From Burkholderia sp. Bp8963 (lineage in GTDB: Bacteria; Pseudomonadota; Gammaproteobacteria; Burkholderiales; Burkholderiaceae), in contig NZ_QTQP01000001.1 of NCBI RefSeq assembly GCF_003854275.1, positions 62,001 to 126,000 of the forward strand: a stretch of DNA of 64,000 nt. Direction: 5' to 3'. Of the stretch, positions 41,761 to 49,531 are shown in pieces (positions within the stretch are counted from its first letter, which is position 1; each line of letters opens with the position of its first letter). The notes beneath the pieces were generated by a model. The model saw only the letters and a program-made list of their open reading frames with translations, was not told the DNA's origin and ran no database searches. Both the position numbers and the translations under genes were made by a program.

Positions 41761-44700
41761 TCAATGTCCGGCGGCCTTGCGCGCGCGCCGCCGCGCGAGC
41801 CGCGCGTGGACGCCGGCGAATACGAGCGGAACGAACAGCAGCGTCGAAACCGTCGCGAACAGCAACCCGCCGATCACCGCGCGGCCGAGCGGCGCGTTCT
41901 GCTCGGCGCCTTCGCCGAGCCCGAGCGCCATCGGCACCATGCCGATGATCATCGCGAGCGCGGTCATCAGCACCGGGCGGAGCCGCGTCGCGCCGGCCTC
42001 GAGCGCGGCGGTGAGCGACGGTGCGCCGGCCGCGAGGCGCTGGCGCGCGAACGACACGACGAGAATGCTGTTCGCGGTCGCGACGCCGACCGTCATGATC
42101 GCGCCCGTCAGCGCCGGCACCGACAGGTGCGTGCCGGTGATGAACAGCATCCACGCGATGCCGGCGAGCGCAGCGGGCATCGCGCTGATGATGATCAGCG
42201 GGTCGAGCCACGACTGGAAATTCACGACGATCAGCAGGTAGACGAGTACGATCGCCATCGCGACACCCGCGCCGAGGCCGAGATACGACGTGCGCATCGT
42301 CTCGACCTGGCCGCGGATCGTGAGCTCGGTGCCGCGCGGCAGCGTCGCGCGCGCGTCCGACACGATCTTGCCGACCTCGCCCGCGACCGAACCGAGGTCG
42401 CGGCCCTCGACACTCACGTACAGGTCGATCGCCGGGCGGATGTTGTAGTGCGTGAACACGGCCGGTTCGCTCGCGGTGCGCATCTGCACGAGGTTGCCGA
42501 GCAGTTGCAGCGGCGCGCCGGTGCGTCCTGCCGACACGGGCGTGCCGAGCAGGTCGCCGACCGAGCCGATGTCGTATTGCGGGGTCTGGATCGCGAGCGG
42601 GTACTGCACGCCGGTTTTCGGGTTGACCCAGAACGACGGCGTCGTCTGAGCGCTGCCCGACAGCGAGATCAGCATGTTCTGCGCGACGTTCTGCGCGGAG
42701 AGGTTGAGCTGCTGCATGCGCGTACGGTCCATGTCGGCTACGAGGGTCGGCTGGTCGTTGCGCTGCAGCACGTGCGCGTCGACCGCGCCGGGGATTTGCC
42801 TGACTTTTTTCATCAGGCGGCTCGCGATTTCCATGTTACTCGCGAGATCGTTGCCGAGCACCTGCACGTCGATCGCGGCCGGCTGGCCGAAGTTCAGGAT
42901 CTGCGTGATGATGTCCGACGGCTGGAAGAAGAACTCGGCGCCCGGGAAGCGCTCGGGCAGCAGCGCGCGCAGCGTCTCGACGTAATGCTGGGTTGGCGCG
43001 TGGCCGGGCGTCAGCGCGATCAGGATCTCGCCGTCGAGCGAGCCGATCGTGCCCGCGTTGCTGTACGACAGGTTGATGCCGCTGATCGGCTGCCCGAGGT
43101 TGTCGACGATCGCGCCGAGCTCGTCGGGCGGCACGACCTCGCGCACGACGCGTTCGACCTCGTCGGCGAGGCGCGCGGTCTCCTCGATCCGGTAGCCGGT
43201 CGGCGCGCGCATGTGCAGCCGGAGGTTGCCGGAATCCGCGTTCGGGAAGAAGTCGCGGCCGAGCGCGAACACGAGCGCCGTCGACAGCACACAGAAGCCG
43301 AGGAAGCACATCGCGTAGAAGCGGCGGCGCACCAGCAGCACGCTGAGCAGCACGATGTACGACGCGCGCAGCCGCTCGAACGCATGATTGAAACGGTGGT
43401 GCACGCGCGCGAAACGCGACGTCGAATGATCGGGCCCGACGCTCGCCTGCCGCGGGCGGAACAGCAGCATCGCGAGCGTCGGCACGAGCGTGCGCGACAG
43501 CACGTACGACGCGAGCATCGCGAACACCACGGCCTCGGCGAGCGGCACGAACAGGAAACGCGCGACGCCGGTCAGGAAGAACATCGGCACGAACACGATG
43601 CAGATGCACAGCGTCGACACGAACGCCGGCACCGCGATCTCGCCCGCGCCTTCGAGGATCGCGTCATGCAGCCCGGTGCCGAGATGCAGGTGCCGCTCGA
43701 TGTTTTCGATCGTGACGGTCGCGTCGTCCACCAGGATGCCGACCGCGAGCGCGAGCCCGCCGAGCGTCATGATGTTGATGGTTTCGCCGAGCGCCGACAG
43801 CGCGATCAGCGACGTGAAGATCGACAGCGGGATCGAGATCGCGATGATCAGCGTGCTGCGCCAGTTGCCGAGGAACAGCAGGATCATCATCGCGGTCAGC
43901 ACGGCGGCGATCAGCGCCTCGTGGATCACGCCCTGCACGGCGGCGTTGACGAACACCGACTGGTCGAACAGCGGCGTGACCGTCAGCCCCTCGGGCAGCG
44001 TCGGGATTACCTTCGGCAGCAGCGCCTTCAGGTCCGACACGACCTTCAGCGTCGACGCGTCGCCGCTCTTCAGGATCGACACCAGCACGCCGCGCTGGCC
44101 GTTCTGCCGCACGATGTTGGTCTGCGGCGAGAAACCGTCGCGCACGGCCGCGACTTCGCCGAGATAGGTGGTCGCGCCGTTCACGGTCTGCAGCGGGATG
44201 TGGCTGATGTCGGCGATCGTGTCGGCCGACGCGTTGGTGTCGACCCGGTACTCGGTCTGACCCATCTTCGCGGTGCCGGTCGGCAGCACGAGGTTCTGCG
44301 TGTTCACCGCGTTGACGACGTCGGCCGGCGTGAGGCCCTTCGACATCAGCGCCTTCGCATCGATGTCGACCGCGACGACGCGCGTGCGGCCGCCGTACGG
44401 GAACGGCACCTGCGCGCCGGGAATCGTGATCAGCTGCGGGCGCAGGAAGTTCAGCGCGATGTCGGCGAGCGACTCCTCGCCCAGTGTCTTGCTCGACAGC
44501 CCGAGCTGGATCACCGGGATGCTCGATGCGGAATACGTGATCACGAGCGGGGGCGTCGCGCCCTGCGGCATCTGCCGGACGATCGCCTGCGCGGACGATA
44601 CCGTCTGCGCGATCGCGGTCTGCACGTTCGCGCCCGGCTGCAGGAACACCTTGACGACCGCGGTGCCGGGCAGCGTGGTCGACTCGATGTGCTGGATGTT

Positions 44701-44928
44701 GTTGACGGTCGTCGTCAGGATCCGTTCATGCACCGCCGTGATGCGGTTCGTCATCTCCTTCGCCGACAGCCCGCTGTAATTCCAGATCACGCTGATCACC
44801 GGGATGTTGATCGACGGCAGCACGTCGACAGGCGTGCGCATCAGGGCGAGCGGGGTGGCCAGCACGATCATGATGGCCATCACGATGAACGTGTAGGGGC
44901 GCCTGAGCGCGAGATTGACGATCCACAT
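41761..44928 (-). CDS. RND-family efflux transporter, inner-membrane pump
   Basis: The 1055-residue protein is a full-length AcrB/MdtB-type pump with twelve membrane helices in two halves and two large periplasmic loops. The proton-relay pair is in LAVGILVDDATVTIEN (about residue 400), and the first-helix start MWIVNLALRRPYTFIVMAIM is typical. The N-terminus lacks a cleaved signal. The broad similarity is to multidrug pumps rather than to CusA-like metal pumps, despite the CusS-like kinase in the operon; no methionine cluster typical of copper pumps was seen. It is the first gene of a five-gene operon ending with its own two-component system. Confidence 0.95.
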   Translation of the reverse strand: MWIVNLALRRPYTFIVMAIMIVLATPLALMRTPVDVLPSINIPVISVIWNYSGLSAKEMTNRITAVHERILTTTVNNIQHIESTTLPGTAVVKVFLQPGANVQTAIAQTVSSAQAIVRQMPQGATPPLVITYSASSIPVIQLGLSSKTLGEESLADIALNFLRPQLITIPGAQVPFPYGGRTRVVAVDIDAKALMSKGLTPADVVNAVNTQNLVLPTGTAKMGQTEYRVDTNASADTIADISHIPLQTVNGATTYLGEVAAVRDGFSPQTNIVRQNGQRGVLVSILKSGDASTLKVVSDLKALLPKVIPTLPEGLTVTPLFDQSVFVNAAVQGVIHEALIAAVLTAMMILLFLGNWRSTLIIAISIPLSIFTSLIALSALGETINIMTLGGLALAVGILVDDATVTIENIERHLHLGTGLHDAILEGAGEIAVPAFVSTLCICIVFVPMFFLTGVARFLFVPLAEAVVFAMLASYVLSRTLVPTLAMLLFRPRQASVGPDHSTSRFARVHHRFNHAFERLRASYIVLLSVLLVRRRFYAMCFLGFCVLSTALVFALGRDFFPNADSGNLRLHMRAPTGYRIEETARLADEVERVVREVVPPDELGAIVDNLGQPISGINLSYSNAGTIGSLDGEILIALTPGHAPTQHYVETLRALLPERFPGAEFFFQPSDIITQILNFGQPAAIDVQVLGNDLASNMEIASRLMKKVRQIPGAVDAHVLQRNDQPTLVADMDRTRMQQLNLSAQNVAQNMLISLSGSAQTTPSFWVNPKTGVQYPLAIQTPQYDIGSVGDLLGTPVSAGRTGAPLQLLGNLVQMRTASEPAVFTHYNIRPAIDLYVSVEGRDLGSVAGEVGKIVSDARATLPRGTELTIRGQVETMRTSYLGLGAGVAMAIVLVYLLIVVNFQSWLDPLIIISAMPAALAGIAWMLFITGTHLSVPALTGAIMTVGVATANSILVVSFARQRLAAGAPSLTAALEAGATRLRPVLMTALAMIIGMVPMALGLGEGAEQNAPLGRAVIGGLLFATVSTLLFVPLVFAGVHARLARRRARKAAGH

Positions 44929-45043
44929 GGAGGCGGTGGGGAGGCGGCATTCAGACGGTGGTGAAGGGCACTCGAATGATAGGCCTGTGCGCGGAACGGG
45001 TTACTGGCGCGAAACTGGCGGAATTGTCAGATTCGCGCGCGGC

Positions 45044-45826
45044 TCAGATCTGCTCCATCCCGACCCGCGCGAGCGCCGCCAGGTCGACCACCTCGATCTG
45101 GTTGTACGCGAGCCGCAGCGCGCCAAGCTTTTCCAGCTGCTGCAGCGCCTGGTTGATCCGCTGGCGTGACACGCCGACCAGCATCCCGAGCTCCTCCTGC
45201 GAGATCGCGAGCGCCCGGCCCGTATCCGGGTACAGGTCCGGGTTGAACAGCTGCGCGAGCGACTGCGCGACCCGCGCGTCGACGTCGAGCAGCCGGCTGT
45301 TCTGGATCGATGCGATGAATTCGCCCATCCGGTTGTTCAGCTGGTGAATCACGAAGCGCGTGAACGGCAGGCTGCTGTCGAGCAGCGCATGGAAGGTGTC
45401 GGCCGGCACGAACAGCACGTTCGAGCGCTGGACCGCGACCACCTCGTACTTGCGCGGCTCGCGCTTGATCACGCTGCCTTCGCCGAACCAGCCGCCCGAC
45501 GGCACGCCGGAAAACGTGCAGCCGCGCCCCGACGCGTTGAAGATCGCGAGCTTCAGCAGCCCGCGGTGCACGCCGATCCAGTATTCGGACGGCGCGAGCC
45601 GCCGCGCGATCACGTCGCCCGCGTCGCGGCATTCGGCATGCGAGTGGGCGAGCACGAGCGCCTGGTGCTCGGGCGCGAGCGCGCGGAACCACGCGCACTG
45701 GCCGAACAGCGCGGGCAGCGGGCCGGGCTCGGCCGGCGCGTCGGTGGCGGGCGCGTCGAGGGGGGCAAAAACGTCGTCGTGCATGGGTCCGGGTTTGCGA
45801 GGATAGGGATAACGCGCGGCGCGCAT
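45044..45826 (-). CDS. Crp/Fnr-family transcriptional regulator
   Basis: The product is about 260 residues: a cyclic-nucleotide-binding-like domain (GQCAWFRALAPEHQALVLAHS ... GRGCTFSGVPSGGWFGEGSVI) and a C-terminal winged helix with ISQEELGMLVGVSRQRINQALQQLEKLGALRL. The cysteine arrangement of oxygen-sensing FNR is absent. It is divergent from an acyl-CoA synthetase gene at 46028 with about 200 bp between, suggesting control of that gene. Two starts are possible: 45826, with AGAG 6 bp upstream, and 45784, which would give 246 residues; the first was used. Confidence 0.85.
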   Translation of the reverse strand: MRAARYPYPRKPGPMHDDVFAPLDAPATDAPAEPGPLPALFGQCAWFRALAPEHQALVLAHSHAECRDAGDVIARRLAPSEYWIGVHRGLLKLAIFNASGRGCTFSGVPSGGWFGEGSVIKREPRKYEVVAVQRSNVLFVPADTFHALLDSSLPFTRFVIHQLNNRMGEFIASIQNSRLLDVDARVAQSLAQLFNPDLYPDTGRALAISQEELGMLVGVSRQRINQALQQLEKLGALRLAYNQIEVVDLAALARVGMEQI

Positions 45827-46027
45827 CGGGCACTCTGTCGCTTCGATGACAGACGGCCCACAATAGCGCCCGTTAGGCTATCTCGAATTGAACCACATCA
45901 AACCGACCCGGGGCGCGTGCGCCTTGACTTTGCATGAGACCGGAGTGCGATGTGTCGAACCGGAGACGGTGCGGAAGCACGGCCCCGGTCGACATGAACG
46001 CCACTTCGGCAAACTGGAGACACGATC

Positions 46028-47683
46028 ATGACGCAGATGTTCGAAGCCGGCCTCGACCGCCGCGATGCCAACTACGTGCCGCTTACGCCGCTCGACTTCC
46101 TGGTGCGGTCGGCCGAGGTCTACGGCGATCGCCTGGCGATCGTGCACGGCGACGTGCGCCGCACGTGGGGCGAAACCTACACGCGCGCGAAGCAGCTCGC
46201 GAGTGCGCTCGCGCAGGCCGGCGTTGGCCGCGGCGACACCGTCGCGGCGCTGCTGCCGAACATTCCGGCGATGGTCGAGGCGCACTTTGGCGTGCCGATG
46301 GCGGGCGCCGTGCTGAACACGATCAACACGCGGCTCGACATCCCGACTGTGCTGTTCACGCTGCGCCACGGCGAAGCGAAGGTGCTGATCGTCGACACCG
46401 AATACGCGGAGCTCGCGCACCGCGCGGCACTGGAAATTCCGGGATTGAAGATCGTCAGCGTCGCCGACGCGATGCCGGCCGACCCCGCGCGCTTCGCGGG
46501 CGCGACCGATTACGAGGCGTTCGTCGCCGGCGGCGACGCCGGCTACGCGTGGACGCCGCCCGCCGATGAGTGGGACGCGATCGCGCTGAACTACACGTCC
46601 GGCACGACCGGCGACCCGAAGGGCGTCGTCTACCACCACCGCGGCGCGTATCTCGCCGCGCTCAGCAACATCCTCGAATGGGACATGCCGAAGCACGCGG
46701 TCTACCTGTGGACGCTGCCGCTGTTCCACTGCAACGGCTGGTGCTTCCCGTGGGCGGTCGCGGCGCGTGCGGGCGTGAACGTCTGCCTGCGCAAGTTCGA
46801 CGCGAAGACCGTGTTCGACCTGATCCGTCGCGAGCGCGTCACGCATTACTGCGGCGCGCCGATCGTGCAGAGCGCGATCGCGAACGCGCCGGCCGAGTTG
46901 CGCGCGGGGATCGACCACACCGTCCACGCGATGGTCGCGGGCGCCGCGCCGGCGCCGGCCGTGATCGCGAAAATGAAGGAGATCGGTTTCGACCTGCTGC
47001 ACGTGTACGGGCTGACCGAGGTCTACGGGCCGGCGACGGTCTGCGCGAAGCAGGAGGGCTGGGCGGACCTGTCCGACGACGAGTGCGCGCGGCTCAATGC
47101 GCGGCAGGGCGTGCGCTACCACCTGGAGGCGGGCGCGACGGTGCTCGATCCGGACACGATGACGCCGGTGCCGGCCGACGGCGAGACGCTCGGCGAGATC
47201 ATGTTTCGCGGCAACATCTGCATGAAGGGCTACCTGAAGAACCCGCACGCAACGGACGAAGCATTCCACGGCGGCTGGTTCCATACCGGCGATCTCGCGG
47301 TGCTGTCGCCGGACGGCTATATCCGGATCAAGGATCGCAAGAAGGACATCATCATTTCGGGCGGCGAAAACATCTCGAGCATCGAGGTTGAGGACGCGCT
47401 GTACCGGCATCCGGCGGTCGCGGTCGCGGCGGTGGTCGCGATGCCGGACCCGAAGTGGGGCGAGGTGCCGTGCGCATTCGTCGAGTTGCGCGAAGGCGCG
47501 AGCGTGACCGAGCAGGAGATCATCGCGCATTGCAAGCAGTTGCTCGCGGGCTTCAAGGTGCCGAAGGTCGTGCGCTTCGGCGAGCTGCCGAAGACGTCGA
47601 CCGGCAAGATCCAGAAATTCCAGCTGCGCAATGCGGTCGGTTCGGACAAGGCGATCGACCTGGCCGGGGACGCGAAGAAGTGA
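46028..47683 (+). CDS. Acyl-CoA synthetase (AMP-binding, medium/long-chain fatty acid type)
   Basis: The 551-residue enzyme has the adenylation motif NYTSGTTGDPKGVVYHH at about residues 188-204, the A5-like YGLTEVYGP, the hinge YIRIKDRKKDIIISGGENISSIEVED, and the C-terminal catalytic Lys in PKTSTGKIQKFQLR. It activates a carboxylic acid with ATP to an acyl-AMP and then to acyl-CoA. The pattern PLFHCNGWCFPWAV matches the group that includes methylmercaptopropionate-CoA ligase (DmdB) and medium-chain fatty acid ligases; which substrate is used cannot be settled. Single gene, divergent from the Crp/Fnr gene. Confidence 0.92.
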   Translation: MTQMFEAGLDRRDANYVPLTPLDFLVRSAEVYGDRLAIVHGDVRRTWGETYTRAKQLASALAQAGVGRGDTVAALLPNIPAMVEAHFGVPMAGAVLNTINTRLDIPTVLFTLRHGEAKVLIVDTEYAELAHRAALEIPGLKIVSVADAMPADPARFAGATDYEAFVAGGDAGYAWTPPADEWDAIALNYTSGTTGDPKGVVYHHRGAYLAALSNILEWDMPKHAVYLWTLPLFHCNGWCFPWAVAARAGVNVCLRKFDAKTVFDLIRRERVTHYCGAPIVQSAIANAPAELRAGIDHTVHAMVAGAAPAPAVIAKMKEIGFDLLHVYGLTEVYGPATVCAKQEGWADLSDDECARLNARQGVRYHLEAGATVLDPDTMTPVPADGETLGEIMFRGNICMKGYLKNPHATDEAFHGGWFHTGDLAVLSPDGYIRIKDRKKDIIISGGENISSIEVEDALYRHPAVAVAAVVAMPDPKWGEVPCAFVELREGASVTEQEIIAHCKQLLAGFKVPKVVRFGELPKTSTGKIQKFQLRNAVGSDKAIDLAGDAKK

Positions 47684-47767
47684 GTTGGCGCGGCGTGGCG
47701 CATTCCGTCCCGTTTCAACGCGGAATCCGCCACGCAATCCGCCACACAATCGCCAGAGCGCGCCCGA

Positions 47768-48406
47768 TCAGTTCCACCCGGCCATCAGCGCGCCCATCCC
47801 GACGAGCAGGCCGCCCGTCACCCGGTTCATCGCGCGCATCCGCGCCGGCCGCTGCAAGGTCCGGCTCAGCCGGTGCGAGAACAACGCCATCGACGCGATG
47901 CCGCCCGCGAACAGCAGCGCGAACGTCGCCGCCAGCAGCAGATACTGAAGATTCACGCTCCATTCCGCGTTGGCACTGAGGAATTGCGGAAAGAACGACG
48001 GAAAGAACAGCAGCGTTTTCGGATTCAGGCCGGACGTCGCGAGGCCACGCCAGAACAATGCGCGTCCCGTGTCGGATGCCGGTTGGCCGATCGAGGTCGA
48101 TGCACCGGCCTCGGCCAGCGGTGCGCGGTTGATCCATTGCTTGCATCCCAGCCAGACGAGATACGCGGCGCCCGCCCAGCGCAGCACGGTCAGTGCGCGA
48201 TCGTCGATATGCAGAAGCGAATTCAGGCAGAGCGCGGTCAGCGCGAGTTGCAGCAGCACGGCGAGCGTGCCGCCCCAGACGCAAGGCAGCGCACGCCGCC
48301 AGCCGGCGCGCAGCGCTTGATTCATCGTGAGCAGGTTGACGGGGCCGGGGGCGTAGACGAGAACGATGGAAGCGGCGAGGAACGAGAGGTAGAGCCGGAA
48401 CGACAT
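47768..48406 (-). CDS. LysE/RhtB family exporter
   Basis: The 212-residue membrane protein has VYAPGPVNLLTMNQALRAGWR at residues 17-37, six hydrophobic segments, and GLATSGLNPKTLLFFPSFFPQFL with the family NPK motif. It exports an amino acid. It is divergent from the Lrp/AsnC gene at 48689, and Lrp-type regulators commonly control such exporters in response to the amino acid itself. There are 282 bp between the starts, containing an AT-rich stretch near 48590-48680 suited to Lrp binding. Confidence 0.92.
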   Translation of the reverse strand: MSFRLYLSFLAASIVLVYAPGPVNLLTMNQALRAGWRRALPCVWGGTLAVLLQLALTALCLNSLLHIDDRALTVLRWAGAAYLVWLGCKQWINRAPLAEAGASTSIGQPASDTGRALFWRGLATSGLNPKTLLFFPSFFPQFLSANAEWSVNLQYLLLAATFALLFAGGIASMALFSHRLSRTLQRPARMRAMNRVTGGLLVGMGALMAGWN

Positions 48407-48688
48407 GACGAAGTGCAAGGACAGGGAAGCAGGCACCGCCCGTGCGCAGTCGGTGTTGCGCACGGGCGGCGGATATCGAATGCCCGCCAGCCCGGCACCG
48501 CAACTCGTGATCGCGGCCGTGCGTCCCGATGCGAAGGGGTTGTCGCGGGGAGCGTGCCGGGCAACAGGCATGGAGAAAATGTATCAAGCCTGACGCTAAA
48601 AATGCTTCCTGTTTTCCAGTGAAATGGCGTGTAAGTTGGAATGCTGTCCAGCTAGAATGTCGATTTACTGTAGAAAATTCTTGACGCC

Positions 48689-49171
48689 ATGGCCGCACGC
48701 GAACGCTCGCCGAAAACCCTCGACAATCAGGACCGCAAGATCCTCCGCGCACTGCAGAAGAACGCCCGCCTGTCGAATGCCGAACTGGCCGAACAGATCG
48801 GCATGTCGACGACCTCATGCTGGAACCGCACGCGACAGCTCGAAGCCGACGGCTACATCGACGGCTACGTTGCGCTCGTCAACCAGGGCAAGCTGGGCTA
48901 CGCGGATATCGTGATTCTCGAGGTCACGCTGGATCGCCACGAGGACGACGCGCTCGCGCGCTTCGGCGCGGAACTCGCGGCGCTGCCGGAGGTGCTCGAG
49001 GCCTATCTCGTGTCGGGCGACTACGACTACTGGATCAAGGTTGCCGTCGACGGCACCGCCGGATACGAGCGGTTTCTTCGCGAGAAGCTGTACAGGATTT
49101 CGAGCATCCGCCACAGCCGCTCGATGTTCGCACTGCGCTGCATGAAAGACGTGCCGTCGATACAGGTGTGA
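48689..49171 (+). CDS. Lrp/AsnC-family transcriptional regulator
   Basis: The 160-residue protein has an N-terminal helix-turn-helix (KILRALQKNARLSNAELAEQIGMSTTSCWNRTRQLEADGYI, residues about 15-55, read in parts) and a RAM effector domain with EAYLVSGDYDYWIKVAVDGTAGYERFL. It probably binds an amino acid and controls the divergent LysE exporter. The ATG at 48689 has TTGACGCC directly upstream and no strong ribosome binding site, which may mean low expression or a leaderless message. Confidence 0.93.
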   Translation: MAARERSPKTLDNQDRKILRALQKNARLSNAELAEQIGMSTTSCWNRTRQLEADGYIDGYVALVNQGKLGYADIVILEVTLDRHEDDALARFGAELAALPEVLEAYLVSGDYDYWIKVAVDGTAGYERFLREKLYRISSIRHSRSMFALRCMKDVPSIQV

Positions 49172-49182
49172 GCGAATGGACG

Positions 49183-49212
49183 AAAAAAAGCCGGCCATCA
49201 TGCGGCCGGCTC
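49183..49212 (-). terminator. Terminator of the 47-codon minus-strand gene
   Basis: GCCGGCC-ATCAT-GCGGCCGGC forms a strong stem. Read on the minus strand it is followed by TTTTTTT (complement of 49183-49189), so it terminates minus-strand transcription. The only minus-strand gene ending there is the small frame at 49236-49379. Confidence 0.8.
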
Positions 49213-49235
49213 TTGTCTCGCGTTCCGTTTCCCGT

Positions 49236-49379
49236 TCAGCGCGGCAGGCGCGCGTGTGCTTGAGCAATGATCTCGCAGTTTTCGAGGTGGAGTGCCCACG
49301 CTTCCGCAAGCAGCGAGCCAAAACGCTCGAGCCAGCCAGCGGATTGGTTGGAACGGTCGGAGACATTAGACGTTTGCAT
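49236..49379 (-). CDS. Small protein of 47 residues, function unknown
   Basis: I do not recognise this protein. The frame reads MQTSNVSDRSNQSAGWLERF, then a mostly helical stretch (GSLLAEAWALHLENCEIIAQ) and AHARLPR. It is hydrophilic with an amphipathic helix and no membrane segment or signal peptide. About two thirds of third codon positions are G or C, lower than neighbours. The support for a real gene is position: its stop lies 24 bp from a rho-independent terminator in the same direction, and twin AGGGAWTACCC boxes and an AT-rich patch precede it. There is no clear ribosome binding site. It is oriented like the IclR gene upstream on the same strand (stop at 49532). Confidence 0.55.
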   Translation of the reverse strand: MQTSNVSDRSNQSAGWLERFGSLLAEAWALHLENCEIIAQAHARLPR

Positions 49380-49404
49380 GACGAAGCCGTATCAGGGTGG
49401 AACT

Positions 49405-49430
49405 AGGGATTACCCGTGAGGGAATACCCT
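49405..49430. promoter_or_regulatory. Pair of AGGGAWTACCC boxes upstream of the small gene
   Basis: AGGGATTACCC at 49405-49415 and AGGGAATACCCT at 49419-49430 are each inverted repeats (AGGG-N4-CCCT type) and together a direct repeat at 14-bp spacing. They lie 26-51 bp before the start of the 47-codon gene, next to an AT-rich tract (49430-49500), where a promoter and operator are expected. Confidence 0.5.
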
Positions 49431-49531
49431 AATAATAGACCGATCCCACCGCTTCGTGAAATTAGATTTTGTAATATGGGAATTCCTTTCGGAATCTGTT
49501 GCCGCGACGCAACATAAACCTTCGTCGTCGG

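Noticed and set aside
41764..44964. 1066-codon plus-strand frame opposite the RND pump
   Set aside because: Antisense shadow. It is dominated by Arg, His, Asp and Glu and has no recognisable domain, while the minus strand encodes a full RND pump.
47715..48818. 367-codon minus-strand frame spanning the LysE gene and Lrp start
   Set aside because: Out-of-frame shadow of the LysE gene, which has clear family motifs in the other frame.
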